In this document: piece after piece, positions 27,394 to 40,508 of the stretch
Position numbering within the stretch: the first letter of the stretch is position 1
How the letters are laid out: each line of letters opens with the position of its first letter
NCBI GenBank assembly: GCA_014284505.1
Contig: JAAFYY010000001.1
Coordinates: forward strand, 7,737,845 to 7,801,844
Direction: 5' to 3'
DNA length: 64,000 nt
Source: Streptacidiphilus sp. 4-A2
GTDB lineage: Bacteria; Actinomycetota; Actinomycetes; Streptomycetales; Streptomycetaceae
Program-made: the position numbers and the translations under genes
Notes under the pieces: generated by a model
Database searches by the model: none
The model's input: the letters and a program-made list of their open reading frames with translations, nothing else
Told to the model about the DNA's origin: nothing

Positions 27394-27576
27394 TCAGTCG
27401 TCCTCTTCGTCGTCGTCCAGCCGGGCCAGCCAGGTGGCCAGGCGCTCGACCGGGACCTCGAACTCCGGGTTCAGGTCCACGAACTGCTGCAACCGGTCGG
27501 CCAGCCAGTCGAAGCTGACCTCCTCCTCGCCGCGGCGGCTCTGCAGCTCCTCGATCCCTCGGTCGGTGAAGTACAT
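27394..27576 (-). CDS. Small acidic conserved protein (DUF6104-like)
   Basis: An intact 60-residue soluble protein: MYFTDRGIEELQSRRGEEEV and FDWLADRLQQFVDLNPEFE with an acidic tail LDDDEEDD. It resembles DUF6104, a short family conserved in Streptomycetaceae; function unknown. It stands alone between the DUF4097 promoter region and the terminator of the 2-oxoglutarate dehydrogenase gene. Confidence 0.75.
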   Translation of the reverse strand: MYFTDRGIEELQSRRGEEEVSFDWLADRLQQFVDLNPEFEVPVERLATWLARLDDDEEDD

Positions 27577-27619
27577 CTGCTCTCCGGATGGTTGTGGGGT
27601 GCGGAAGGGGGGACAGCGA

Positions 27620-27655
27620 AGCGGGGCCGGCCCTCCTGGGAGGGTCGGCCCCGCT
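27620..27655 (-). terminator. Terminator of 2-oxoglutarate dehydrogenase
   Basis: AGCGGGGCCGGCCCTCC (27620-27636) pairs with GGAGGGTCGGCCCCGCT (27639-27655) over 17 bp with one G-T wobble. It begins ~31 bp beyond the gene's stop. Confidence 0.75.
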
Positions 27656-27686
27656 GGGCACCGCTGTCAGCGCGGAGCGAAGGACG

Positions 27687-30600
27687 CTAGATCGCGAAGA
27701 CGTCCTCGACCAGCTGGGCCTGCTCCACCGCGTGGCGCTTGGCCGAGCCCACCGCCGGGGCGGAGGAGGCCGGGCGGGCGACACGGCGCAGCCGGGAGCC
27801 GTTGGCGTTGCGGCCGACGACCACGTCCAGGTGGTCCACCAGGTTCAGCGCGATGAACGGCCACGCGCCCTGGTTGGAGGGCTCCTCCTGGGCCCAGACG
27901 TACTGCACGTCGTTGCCGTAGCGCTGGAGCTCCTCCTGGAGCTCGGCGATGGGCAGCGGGTACAGCCGCTCGACCCGGACGATGGCGGTGTCGGTGATGC
28001 CGCGCTCGGTGCGGGCCGCCTCCAGGTCGTAGTAGAACTTGCCGGAGGTGATCACCACCTTGCGGACGCCGCTCGGGTCGACCGTGGAGTCGCCGATCAC
28101 CGGGCGGAAGCCGCCGGTGGTGAACTCCTCCACCTTGGACTGGTTGGCCTTCAGTCGCAGCATCGACTTCGGGGTGAAGACGATCAGCGGCTTGTGGTGC
28201 GGGTTGTGCACCTGCCACCGCAGCAGGTGGAAGTAGTTCGACGGCAGGGTCGGCATGGCGACGGTCATGTTCTTGTCCGCGCACAGCTGGAGGTACCGCT
28301 CGATCCGCGCGGACGAGTGGTCCGGTCCCTGGCCCTCGTAGCCGTGCGGCAGCAGCAGGGTGACCCCGGAGGTCTGGCCCCACTTCATCTCGGCCGAGGT
28401 GATGAACTCGTCGACGATGGTGGAGGCGCCGTTGGTGAAGTCACCGAACTGGGCCTCCCACGCCACCAGGGCGTTCGGGCGGGCCAGCGAGTAGCCGTAC
28501 TCGAAGCCCATCGCCGCGACCTCGCTGAGCAGCGAGTCGTAGACGGTGTAGCGGGCCTGGTCCTCGGTCAGGTAGAGCAGCGGGGTGTAGTCCTCGCCGG
28601 TCTCCCGGTCGACCAGCACCGCGTGCCGGGTGCCGAAGGTGCCGCGGCGGGAGTCCTGGCCGGCGAGCCGGACCGGGTGGCCCTCCATCAGCAGCGAGCC
28701 GATGGCGAGGGTCTCGCCCATGCCCCAGTCGATGGTGCCGTCCTCGACCATCGCCGAGCGGCGCTGGAGCTGCGGCAGCAGCCGCGGGTGGACGGTGAAC
28801 CACTCGGGCAGCGCGACCTGGGACTCGGCGATCCGCTTGACCATCTCCTGGGAGATGGCGGTGTTCAGGGTCACCGGGAACTCGGCCTTGGGCCGCTCGC
28901 TGGTGGCCGGGGCCGGGGTGGTGTCGGCCTCGTGGACCTCGGCGAACACCTTCTCCAGCTGATCCTGGTAGTCCTTGAGTGCCTGCTCGGCCTCTTCCAG
29001 GGTGATATCGCCGCGACCGATCAGGCCCTCGGTGTAGAGCTTGCGCACCGAGCGCTTCTTGTCGATCAGGTCGTACATCAGCGGCTGGGTGAACGAGGGG
29101 TTGTCGCCCTCGTTGTGCCCGCGGCGGTAGCAGATGAGGTCGATCACGACGTCCTTGTTGAACGCCTGACGGAACTCGAAGGCCAGCCGGCCGACGCGGA
29201 CCACGGCCTCCGGGTCGTCGCCGTTCACGTGGAAGATCGGGGCCTCGATCATGCGCGCCACGTCGGTGCAGTACGTGGAGGAGCGCGAGGCGGCCGGGGC
29301 GGCGGTGAAGCCGACCTGGTTGTTGATCACCAGGTGCACGGTGCCGCCGGTGCGGTAGCCGCGCAGCTGCGACATGTTCAGGGTCTCCGCCACCACGCCC
29401 TGGCCGGCGAAGGCCGCGTCGCCGTGGATCTGGATCGCCAGCACGTCGAAGGCCTCGCCGGCCTTGTCCATGATGTCCTGCTTGGCCCGGACGATGCCCT
29501 CGACGACCGGGTCGACCGCCTCCAGGTGCGAGGGGTTGGCGGCCAGCTCGACCTTGATGGTCTCGCCGTTCAGGCCGGTGAAGGTGCCCGAGGAGCCCAG
29601 GTGGTACTTGACGTCACCGGAGCCGTGCATCGACTTCGGGTCCAGGTTGCCCTGGAACTCGCGGAAGATCTGCGCGTACGACTTGCCGATGATGTTCGCG
29701 AGCACGTTCAGCCGGCCGCGGTGGGCCATGCCGACCACGGCCTCGTCCAGCCGCGACTCGGCGGCGGAGTCCAGCACCGCGTCGAGCAGCGGGATGACCG
29801 ACTCGCCGCCCTCCAGCGAGAAGCGCTTCTGGCCGACGTACTTGGTCTGCAGGAAGGTCTCGAAGGCCTCGGCGGCGTTGAGCCGGCGCAGGATGCGCAG
29901 CTGCTCCTCGCGCTCGGGCTTGTCGTTGCCGCGCTCCACCCGGGCCTGGATCCAGCGGCGCTGCTTCGGGTCCTGGATGTGCATGTACTCGATGCCGATG
30001 GTGCGGCAGTACGAGTCGCGCAGCACGCCGAGGATGTCGCGCAGCTTCATCATCGCCTTGCCGGCGAAGCCGCCGACCGCGAACTCGCGCTCCAGGTCCC
30101 ACAGCGTCAGGTCGTGCGCCTGGACGTCGAGGTCCGGGTGCTTGCGCTGCTTGTACTCCAGCGGGTCGGTGTCGGCCATCAGGTGGCCGCGCACCCGGTA
30201 GGAGTGGATCAGCTCCATCACCCGGGCGGTCTTGTTGACCTCGTTGTCGTGGCTGTTGTCGACGTCGGTCGCCCAGCGCACCGGCTCGTAGGGGATGCGC
30301 AGCGACTCGAAGATGCGGTCGTAGAACTCGCCCTCGCCCAGCAGCAGCTGGTGCATGGTGCGCAGGAACTCGCCGGACTGCGCGCCCTGGATCACCCGGT
30401 GGTCGTAGGTCGAGGTCAGCGTCATCACCTTGGAGACGCCGAGCCGGGAGAGGGTCTCCTGGGAGGAGCCCTGGAACTCGGCCGGGTACTCCATCGAGCC
30501 GACACCGAGGATGGTGCCCTGACCGGGCATCAGCCGCGGCACGGAGTGGACGGTGCCGATGCCGCCGGGGTTGGTCAGCGAGGCGGTGACGCCGGAGAAG

Positions 30601-31540
30601 TCGTCCACCGTCAGTTTGTTCTGCCGGGCACGGCGGACGATGTCCTCGTAGGCCTGCCAGAAGCCGAAGAAGTCGAGGGTCTCGGCCTTCTTGATGGCGG
30701 CCACGACCAGCTGGCGGTCGCCGTTGGGCTTGGTCAGGTCGATCGCCAGGCCGAGGTTCACATGGTCGGGCTTGACCAGGAAGGGCTTGCCGTCCTTCTC
30801 CTGGAAGCCCTGGTTCATGGCCGGCATCGCCTTGATCGCCTGCACCATGGCGTAGCCGATGATGTGGGTGAAGGAGACCTTCCCGCCACGGGCACGCTTC
30901 AGGTGGTTGTTGATCACGATGCGGTTGTCGATCAGCAGCTTGGCCGGGATGGCCCGCACGCTGGTCGCGGTCGGCATGGTGAGCGAGGCGTCCATGTTCG
31001 CGACGATCCGGGCGGAGGGGCCCTTGAGGGCGATCAGCTCGGGACCGGTGGGGGCGACAGGGGACGTCACGTTCTTGCTGTCCTTAGCGGTATCGGCCTG
31101 CTCGGCCGGAGTGGAGGGTGACCGGCGGACCGAGGGAGCGGGCGGAGCCGGGGGCTTCGCGGTCACCTCGACCGGTGCGGCGGCCGGCGCTGCGGCCGGG
31201 GCGGTCACCGGGGCGGCGGCAGCGGCCGGAGCCGGTGCGCTCGCGGGTACGGGCGTGGGAGTGACGGGAGTCCTCGCCACCGCGGGTACGGCCGCGGGAG
31301 CCGAGGAGTTCACGGGGGCCGCTGGGGCCGCGTCACCTCGGTCCGGCGGTGGCACCCGCCTGGTAGTCGGCGAAGAAGTCCCACCAGGCCCGGTCGACGG
31401 AGTTCGGGTCCTGGAGGTACTGCTGGTAGATCTCGTCGACGAGCCACTCGTTGGGGCCGAACCCGGCGGACGGGTCGGCTCCTGGACCGGGGTCCGTGGC
31501 AGTCGAGCTGGTCGAGGTATGGGGGGACTGTGGCGACACG
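27687..31540 (-). CDS. kgd: Multifunctional 2-oxoglutarate dehydrogenase (E2-like plus E1 domains; one frameshift)
   Basis: About 1284 residues. The N-terminus (FGPNEWLVDEIYQQYLQDP) is the E1 start segment, then an Ala/Pro-rich linker (residues ~70-150), an E2-type acyltransferase domain with active-site TYDHRVIQGAQSGEFL, and the thiamine-diphosphate E1 domain (AHRGRLNVLANI, HGDAAFAGQGVVAE, YRRGHNEGDNPSFTQP, EAQFGDFTNGAS) to the end. This fusion is diagnostic of actinobacterial KGD/OdhA, which lacks a lipoyl domain. One base is missing near 31340, between AWWDFFADYQAGAT and the linker. The start GTG 31540 (VSPQSPH) is chosen by similarity to known Streptomyces starts. A TCA-cycle enzyme. Confidence 0.93.
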
Positions 31541-31870
31541 GCGGCAACCGCCCTCTTCCGCTTCCTTATGAATGGTGGACAGCGGATGCCAAGGCTACGC
31601 CTCTGACGCCTGTCTTCGCAGGTCTCGCCCCTGGTCGTCGCCCAGATCACATGACGCGGGTCGAGATTGGCGTGAAATCGATGTTAGGGATCGGTCGTGA
31701 AGGGGATAACGATTGGCTGTTCGTTCCAAAAAGTATGACAAATCAGGGCATGGGCCGCTGTTTTTCCCCGGAGGGCGGGCGATGCGCGGCGATTGTCGCA
31801 GTTTTGTCGCAGAGTGCTTCGATCACGCCAATCGGGTGCCCCTGGTGCGCATCCGTGCGCCGGGGACGCC
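31541..31870 (-). other. Leader and intergenic region of the kgd gene
   Basis: About 330 bp with no supported gene, AT-richer around 31660-31760. It probably holds the kgd promoter, but no clear hexamer pair or operator was identified. Confidence 0.4.
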
Positions 31871-31909
31871 CCGTCGAGCGCCCCCGACCGGGCCGGAGGC
31901 GCTCGACGG
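31871..31909 (-). terminator. Terminator of the two-component operon
   Basis: CCGTCGAGCGCC (31871-31882) and GGCGCTCGACGG (31898-31909) form a perfect 12-bp stem with a 15-nt loop ~60 bp past the histidine-kinase stop. Confidence 0.65.
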
Positions 31910-31968
31910 TCGGAGCGGAGCGACTGCCTCCGGAGTGCGGCGCCCGCCTCGGGCCCGGGCGTCCTGGC

Positions 31969-33205
31969 TCAGATGCTCCGCAGCCGGGCGGGCGCGGAGC
32001 CGGGCGCCGGAGGCGGGCCGGGAGCCGGCAGGACGATCCGGATCAGGCAGCCCTGGGGTGAGTCGGCCACCGCGATCGAGCCGCCGTGCAGATCCACCGC
32101 CCAGCGGGCGATGGCCAGGCCCAGGCCGGTGCCGCCGTCGCTGCCCGGGCCCTGTGCGGTCGGGCCGCTGCCCCGGCTGAAGCGCTCGAACACCCGGTAC
32201 CGGTCCTCCGGGCGGATCCCCGGGCCCTGGTCGGCCACCTCCAGCAGCAGGCCGTCGGCCCCGCGCGGCCCCGGCACCCCGCCGGCCGGGCCCGGACGGT
32301 CACCGTGCCGTCCTTCGGACTGTGCCGGCAGGAGTTGTCCACCAGATTGGCGACCACCTGGTGCAGCCGCTCCGGATCGGCGACCGCCCGCAGGCCGGGG
32401 GAGACGTCCAGCTCCAGCGAGACGTCCCGCGCCGCCGGCTGGCGCCGCCGGAGGTGGAGCCGTCCACCGTCAGCCCGCGCAGCACCCCGTTGAGGAAGGG
32501 CTCGACCTCGAAGCAGCGGACGTCCAGCGAGGCCACCCCGTCCGCGATCTTGGACAGGTCGAGCAGGTGGGCGACCAGTCGGCCCAGCCGCTCGGTCTGC
32601 TCCAGGGCGGCGGCCATGGTGGCCTGCTCCGGGCGGACCACCCCGTCCACCACGTTCTCCAGCACCGCGCGCAGCGCCGCGATCGGGGTGCGCAGCTCGT
32701 GCGACACATTGGCGACCAGCTCGCGGCGCTGCCGGTCGGCCGCCTCCAGGTCGGCGGCCATGGTGTTGAAGGCGGTGGCCAGCTCGCCCACCTCGTCCCT
32801 GGACGTGGCCCGGACCTGGCGGCTGTAGTCCCCGGCCGCCATGGCCCGGGCGGCCGCGGTCATCTCCCGCAGCGGGGCGGTCATGCCGTGCGCCAGCAGC
32901 TGGGTGATCAGCAGCGAGGCGACCACCGAGAAGATCATCACCAGCCGGATCTGGGTGTCCGAGTTCAGCGCCAGCACCACCATCAGGGTGGAGATGCACA
33001 CCGAGGTGATCACCAGGATCGCCAGCTTGGCCTTGATCGAGCGCAGCGGGTCCAGTGGGCGCAGGTCGGCCCAGAGCCGCACGGCGAGCCGTGCGACCAG
33101 TCCGCGTGGGCGTCCGGACGCTGGATCGGACGGCCCGGCGGGCGGCGTGGCCGGACGCCTGGCCGGACGTGCGGCCGGTGGCTCGGTCGACTGCTGGCGG
33201 CTCAC
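31969..33205 (-). CDS. Membrane sensor histidine kinase (two frameshifts)
   Basis: About 412 residues. Two close hydrophobic segments (LAILVITSVCISTLMVVLAL and VMIFSVVASLLITQLLAHG) are followed by a HAMP domain (APLREMTAAARAMAAGDYS), the HisKA box (ANVSHELRTPIAALRAVLEN) and an HATPase domain (HQVVANLVDNSCRHSPKDG; VADQGPGI; GLGLAIARWAVDLHGGSI). There is almost no extracellular loop, so it may sense a membrane or cytoplasmic signal. Breaks lie near 32447 and 32295. Its GTG start overlaps the response-regulator stop (GTGA), so the pair is coupled. Confidence 0.85.
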
Positions 33206-33936
33206 GGCGTCGGTGACTCCAGGGCGTAGCCGACACCGTGCACGGTGCGGATCCAGTTGGCGCCGATCTTCCGCCGCAGCGCCTTCACATGGCTGTCGAC
33301 GGTGCGGGTGCCGGAGGCGTCGGTCCAGTCCCAGACCTCGGCCAGCAGCTGCTCCCGGGTCAGCACCGCGCGCGGCTGCTGGGCCAGGCAGGCCAGCAGG
33401 TCGAACTCGGTGGGGGTGAGGTGGACGTCCCCGCCGGCCACCCGGACCCGGCGCTGGACGTGGTCGATCTCCAGGTCACCCAGCCGCAGCGTGCCGCCGA
33501 CCGGGGTACGCGCCGCCAGCTGGGCCCGCTCGACCCGGCGCAGCAGCACATTGACCCGGGCCGCCAGCTCGCGCATGGAGAACGGCTTGGTCATGTAGTC
33601 GTCGGCGCCGACGCCGAGCCCGACCAGCATGTCGGTCTCGTCGTCGCGGGCGGTCAGCATCAGCACCGGCACCGGCCGGTGCGCCTGGATCCGGCGGCAG
33701 ACCTCCAGCCCGTCGAAGCCGGGCAGCATCACGTCCAGGACCACCAGGTCGGGCTGCCAGCTCTGGAAGGAGTCGACGGCGGTCGGGCCGTCGTGTGCCA
33801 CGGCCACCCGGAAGCCCTCGGCGCCCAGGCGGGCGGCGATGGATTCGGCGATGGTCGGTTCGTCCTCGACGACCAGGACCCGCCGCTGCCCTCCGGGCCC
33901 ACTGGGCTCTTGCTGCTGCAAATCTGTCACGGTCAT
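33202..33936 (-). CDS. OmpR/PhoB-family response regulator
   Basis: An intact 244-residue regulator. The receiver domain shows VLVVEDEPTIAESIAARLG, phospho-acceptor Asp in LVVLDVMLPGFDGLEV, LTARDDETD and the Lys of YMTKPFSMRELAARV. The winged-helix effector domain shows VHLTPTEFDLLACLAQQPRA and the recognition segment SGTRTVDSHVKALRRKIG. The start ATG 33936 follows a G-rich site; upstream in-frame codons only read the 12-bp repeat. The target genes are unknown. Confidence 0.9.
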   Translation of the reverse strand: MTVTDLQQQEPSGPGGQRRVLVVEDEPTIAESIAARLGAEGFRVAVAHDGPTAVDSFQSWQPDLVVLDVMLPGFDGLEVCRRIQAHRPVPVLMLTARDDETDMLVGLGVGADDYMTKPFSMRELAARVNVLLRRVERAQLAARTPVGGTLRLGDLEIDHVQRRVRVAGGDVHLTPTEFDLLACLAQQPRAVLTREQLLAEVWDWTDASGTRTVDSHVKALRRKIGANWIRTVHGVGYALESPTP

Positions 33937-34030
33937 GCCACCGCCCCCAGGGCTCTCGGGCCGGTGCGGGAGCCGCCCGGTCCCGCTGTTGGTCTTGTCC
34001 TGCTGATCGACTGCGCCTGCTGCGTCTGCC

Positions 34031-34078
34031 GCCCGGCCTGCCGCCCGGCCTGCCGCCCGGCCTGCCGCCCGGCCTGCC
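34031..34078. repeat. Four exact 12-bp tandem repeats upstream of the response regulator
   Basis: GCCCGGCCTGCC is repeated without change at 34031, 34043, 34055 and 34067, with a degenerate flank. It lies ~95 bp upstream of the regulator start. Its period allows it to read as an Ala-Gly-Arg-Ala repeat, but no start or ribosome site supports translation. Confidence 0.85.
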
Positions 34079-34223
34079 GGCCGGCGTGTGTCCAGCGTTC
34101 CGTACCCACCGCTGCCCACCGGCCGGGCTGTTCATTCGCAGCGTACGTACTGCGTGCACCCCCGGGTGGCCAGTCGTCGATAAACCGGCCGATCGGGGGG
34201 TCCGGCCCGACCCTATCGGCAGA

Positions 34224-34990
34224 TCACCGGCGGCCGGACGCGAGGTAGACCACGTCCGGCTCCCCGCGTTCCACGGCCACGGCCACCTCCAGCCGTTCGA
34301 CCTGCGCGAACCGGGCCCGCAGCCGCTGTTCGAACTCGGGGGCCGGAGCGGCGCTCCAGACGGCGAGTACGCCCCCCGGCGTGAGCACCCGCTCCAGCAC
34401 GGTGAGCCCGGCGAAGCCGTAGAGGCCGCCGTTGGCATCGGTGACCGTCCAGTCCGGCCCGTTGTCGATGTCCAGGCACAGTGCGTCATAGCGCTCGGCG
34501 GTGCCGCGCAGATGCTCCAGCAGGTCGCTGCGCACCAGCCGGACCCGGGGGTCGGCGTGGCCGGTCCCGGCGAAGCGGGCCAGCGGCGCGGGTGACGCGG
34601 TGTGCCAGTCGAGCACCGCCTGCTCCCGCTCCAGCACGGTGATCCGGCCCGGCCGCGGGTCGGCCGCGGCCTCGGCCAGCGAGAAGCCCACCCGAGGCCA
34701 CCGATCAGCACGCGGGGCGCGCACCGCGCCGGTCCCGCCTCTTCCTGAGCGCGGCGGTCCAGGGCGTCCAGGGCGGCGGTGATCAGCAGCCGCTCCGAGC
34801 GGCCGTCCGAGGTGTCCATCAGGAAGCAGCCGTTGGCGATGATCTCGTACCGCTCGCCCCGGCGGCGCAGCACCACCTCGCCGTAGGGCCCCTCCCGCCG
34901 GTCCAGCACCTCGGGCTCCCGCAGCACCGGCGGCCCGATCCGGAGCTGCGGCGACTGCTGGGCGGCGGGCTGCTGGGGCGAAGCGGGCAT
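34224..34990 (-). CDS. Spermidine synthase-like methyltransferase-fold protein (one frameshift)
   Basis: About 255 residues. After an N-terminal beta region (GPYGEVVLRRRGERYEIIANGCFLMDTSDG), the Rossmann motif reads CAPRVLIGGLG-VGFSLAEAAADP once a missing base near 34700 is restored; then ITVLEREQAVLDWH, VRLVRSDLLEHL and ALCLDIDNGPDWTV. Spermidine-synthase (SpeE) relatives lacking a decarboxylase partner are common in actinomycetes, and catalytic identity is uncertain. It is followed on the same strand, after the 12-bp repeat region, by the two-component pair. Confidence 0.8.
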
Positions 34991-35120
34991 GAGCGGGACC
35001 TCCTGCGGCGTTCTGCTGCTGTCCGGCCCTCATTCTGCCCAGTGCGCGCAGCCGTGGGTGGCCGCCGGGGCTGATCGCTCAGAGCGAACGAGGCTTGGGA
35101 ACACCAAGGGGGTCAATCTC

Positions 35121-35141
35121 CTTTAGTCCAAGTAACTCAAC
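35121..35141 (+). promoter_or_regulatory. HAIR-like HspR operator upstream of lon
   Basis: CTTTAGT (35121-35127), seven bases, then ACTCAAC (35135-35141) match the HAIR consensus CTTGAGT-N7-ACTCAAG at 12 of 14 positions with exact spacing. It ends 21 bp before the lon ATG. HspR control of lon through HAIR is established in Streptomyces; here it is inferred from the motif. Confidence 0.75.
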
Positions 35142-35162
35142 TTCAGTGACTGGGGAGAGATC

Positions 35163-37656
<2,494 letters not shown>

Positions 37657-37756
37657 GCGGTCCAGTCGCCGTTGGGAACCGTCGCAAACCAGGGGGTCGT
37701 CCACCGTGTGGGTGGGACCTGCGAGAATGCGACGGTTCTAACGGCGAGTTGGGCGG

Positions 37757-39212
37757 GTGGTTTCGGACGAGGGCGTACGAGGTGCGGCGGTAAGAGGCCC
37801 GGGCCCGGTAGCGCGCGCAGGCGCAACCTCGAACTGATGCTGATCCTGTTCGCCATCGCCATCCCGCTTTCGGCGACGCCGATGCCGTGCTGGCGCTGAC
37901 CGGGAAGATGCCGAGCAGCTTCGCCCTGGAGATCGGCGCCTTCACTGTGCTGGCGCTGGGCGCCCACCTGGTGGTCCGGCGCTGGGCGGCCTACGCCGAC
38001 CCGCTGATACTGCCGATCACGGTGCTGCTGACCGGGCTCGGCCTGATGATGATCAACAGGCTCGACATCTCCGATGCCAAGGTGTACGCGGCCCCCCCTC
38101 GCTGGCCGCTCCGCTGGTCAAGGGGCAGGTGGAGTGGCTGGTCATCGGGATACTGGTGTTCTCCGCCTTCGTGATCTTCGTCAAGCACACCGCTGGCTGG
38201 CGAACTACCCGTATGTGCTGATGGCCGGGTCGCTGGTGCTGCTGATGGCACCGGCCTTCTTCCCGTCCACCTACGGCGCCAAGCGCTGGATCTACATCGG
38301 CAGCCAGACCATCGAGCCGGACGAGTTCACCAAGATCTCGCTGGTGGTCTTCTTCGCCGGGTACCTGATGGCCAACCGCGACGCGCTGGCGCTGGTCGGC
38401 CGCAAGGTCTGGGGCATCAGCCTGCCGCGCGGCCGGAACCTCGGGCCGATCATCGCCATCTGGGTGGTCAGTCTGCTGGTGCTGATCTTCGAGGTGGACC
38501 TCGGTACCTCGCTGATCGTCTTCGGCATCTTCATCATCATGCTGTACATGGCCACCGAGCGGACCGGGTGGGTGGTCATCGGCACCTTGATGGCGGCGCT
38601 CGGCGCCTTCGTCGTGGGTTCAACCTCGTCCAACGTCAAGGGCCGGGTCGCCGCCTGGCTGGATCCGCTGTCGATCTTCCAGGCCAACCATCCGCCGGGC
38701 GTGCAGTCGCAGCAGCCGGCGGAAGCGCTGTTCGCGCTGGCGCACGGCGGGTTCATGGGCACCGGGCTGGGTCAGGGCGAGCCATGGCTGATCGGCTTCG
38801 CGGACCGCAGCGACTGGATTCTGGCGACCTACGGCGAGGAGCTGGGCACCGCCGGGGTGATGGCGATCATCATGCTGTACGTGCTGATGGCTGAGCGCAG
38901 CTTCCGTACCTCGATCCGGCTGACCGACCCGTTCGGCAAGCTGACGGCGGGCGGGCTGGGGCGGCGCTGGTCCTGCAGATCTTCGTGGTGGTCGGCGGCG
39001 TGATCGGGCTGATCCCGGAGACCGGCAAGGCGCTGCCGTTCCTGGCCCAGGGCGGGTCCTCGATGGTGGCCAACTGGATCATGGTGGCGCTGATGATCAA
39101 GCTCAGCGACGCGGCCGGCCGCAGTGACCTGGAGCCCGCGCCTGACCCGGCCCAGACGCTCACCATCTCCGCCGAGGAGATCGCGGCCGCCCGGGCCGAG
39201 ATGGAGCAGTAG
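37757..39212 (+). CDS. FtsW/RodA/SpoVE-family glycosyltransferase (several frameshifts)
   Basis: About 485 codons of the SEDS family of peptidoglycan polymerases, with about ten membrane segments. Recognisable stretches are ARRRNLELMLILFAIAIPL, GLGLMMINRLD, GAKRWIYIGSQTIEPDEFTK, FEVDLGTSLIVFGIFIIMLY, PAEALFALAHGGFMGTGLGQG, DWILATYGEELGTAGV and GLIPETGKALPFLAQGGSS. Breaks occur near 37810, 37868, 38092, 38180 and 38960. The start is uncertain: GTG 37757 is preferred because its N-terminus resembles FtsW/RodA homologues; GTG 37708 is possible. No partner PBP gene is adjacent. Confidence 0.85.
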
Positions 39213-39218
39213 TCCCTC

Positions 39219-39251
39219 CCGGGCCCCGGCGGCACGGCTGCCGGGGCCCGG
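39219..39251. terminator. Bidirectional terminator between convergent genes
   Basis: CCGGGCCCCGGC (39219-39230) and GCCGGGGCCCGG (39240-39251) form a perfect 12-bp stem with a 9-nt loop. Confidence 0.8.
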
Positions 39252-39254
39252 TGC

Positions 39255-40508
39255 TCAGCGGAAGACGCCGGTGTGGCCCAGGGAGTAGCGGCCCGGCTGC
39301 GGGTAGACGCACAGGCCGTGCGGTCCGTCACCGACCGGGATCCGGGCCAGCAGCCGGCCGTCCTCGGTGGACATCGCGTACACCTCGGAGTTGTAGCGGC
39401 CGGACAGCCACAGCACCTTGCCGTCGGCGGAGACCCCGCCCATGTCCGGGCTGCCGCCGCCGGGGATCTGCCACTTGTGCACCAGTTTGCCGGTGGCGAA
39501 GTCCAGCACCGAGACCGAGCCCTCGCCCCGGTTGGAGATGTAGAGGGACTTGGAGTCCCGGCTGACGTACAGCCCGTGCGCGCCCGCGCCGGTGGGCAGC
39601 AGCACCGGGGTGGAGAAGGTGTCGCCGTTCAGCTCCCAGACCCCGTTGGCCACCATGTCGGCGACGTACCAGACCCGGCCGTCCGGGGAGATCTTCACGT
39701 CCTGCGGCATGGAGCCGTCGAACGGGATCCGCTGCCTGGCGACGACCTCCATCTTCGCGGTGTCGACCTTGAGCAGTTCGCCGGAGAACTCGCAGGAGAC
39801 GATGAAGTAGCGGCCGTCGGTGGAGAAGTCCGCGTGGTTGACCCCGGCGCACTCCGAGGGGACCGACTTCACCAGCTGCATGGTGTGCGCGTCACGGAAG
39901 ACCAGGGCGTGGTCGTTGGAGGCCATCACCACCGCGTACTTGCCGTCCGGGGTGAAGTAGAGGTTGTAGGGGTCGTGCACGTCGACCGGTGTCCCGGGCT
40001 TGCCGGTGGCCGGGTCGACCGGGGTGAGGCTGTTGCCGAGGTCGTTGTTGACCCAGAGCGTCTTCAGGTCCCAGGAGGGGACCACGTGCTGCGGCTCGTG
40101 GCCCACGTCGAAGGTGTCCACCACCTTGTAGCTGGCCGGGTCGATCACAGTGACGGTGTCCGAGAGAGTGTTCGGCACATAGATCCGGGAGGGGAAGTTC
40201 CGGACCACCGGGGAGAGCGCGTTCGGCCGGTCGGCGGCGTAGACGTCGGTGGCGGAGAGCGGCGCCGGCATCCCGGGCAGCCGGGGCGCGGCGCTGAGCG
40301 GCAGCGCCGAGGCGGACGCGGAGGCGCGGGCGGCGACCGGGGTGAGCGACTGCTGCCAGGAGTGGCCGCGGCTCGGCGCGCCGCAGCCGGACAGCAGCAG
40401 CGCGCCGGTGGCCAGCGCGGTCAGCGCCGCGCAGGGCAGCAGCCGGCGGCGCAGCGGGGAGCGGGTGGTGGCGGACACGGTGGCCGGGGTGGCGGCGGAG
40501 ATGGGCAT
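39255..40508 (-). CDS. YncE-like beta-propeller lipoprotein
   Basis: An intact 417-residue secreted protein. A signal sequence ends in a lipobox (LATGALLLSGC). The mature part has YVTN-type seven-bladed propeller repeats: YVPNTLSDTVTVIDPASYKV, LWVNNDLGNSLTPVDPATGK, YVVMASND-like VVMASNDHALVFRD, YISNRGEGSVSVLDFATGK and LWLSGRYNSEVYAMSTEDGR. The function is probably extracytoplasmic binding or structure. Its ATG shares a TGATG junction with the upstream deacetylase gene, so the two form an operon and may act on the same cell-surface target. Confidence 0.85.
   Translation of the reverse strand: MPISAATPATVSATTRSPLRRRLLPCAALTALATGALLLSGCGAPSRGHSWQQSLTPVAARASASASALPLSAAPRLPGMPAPLSATDVYAADRPNALSPVVRNFPSRIYVPNTLSDTVTVIDPASYKVVDTFDVGHEPQHVVPSWDLKTLWVNNDLGNSLTPVDPATGKPGTPVDVHDPYNLYFTPDGKYAVVMASNDHALVFRDAHTMQLVKSVPSECAGVNHADFSTDGRYFIVSCEFSGELLKVDTAKMEVVARQRIPFDGSMPQDVKISPDGRVWYVADMVANGVWELNGDTFSTPVLLPTGAGAHGLYVSRDSKSLYISNRGEGSVSVLDFATGKLVHKWQIPGGGSPDMGGVSADGKVLWLSGRYNSEVYAMSTEDGRLLARIPVGDGPHGLCVYPQPGRYSLGHTGVFR

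Noticed and set aside
27588..31121. A 1177-codon open frame on the + strand opposite the 2-oxoglutarate dehydrogenase gene
   Set aside because: It is the antisense shadow of a well-conserved enzyme; its product is a low-complexity Leu/Val/Gly/His/Asp/Arg mix with no domain, a usual by-product of high third-position GC.
34079..34119. Upstream start for the response regulator that would include the 12-bp repeat as an AGRA repeat protein segment
   Set aside because: No ribosome site at that start, while ATG 33936 begins right at the family-like N-terminus.
37708..37756. GTG 37708 as start of the FtsW/RodA gene
   Set aside because: Its N-terminal sequence (GGTCENATVLTASW) is unlike the family and overlaps the likely promoter area; GTG 37757 fits better, though not proven.
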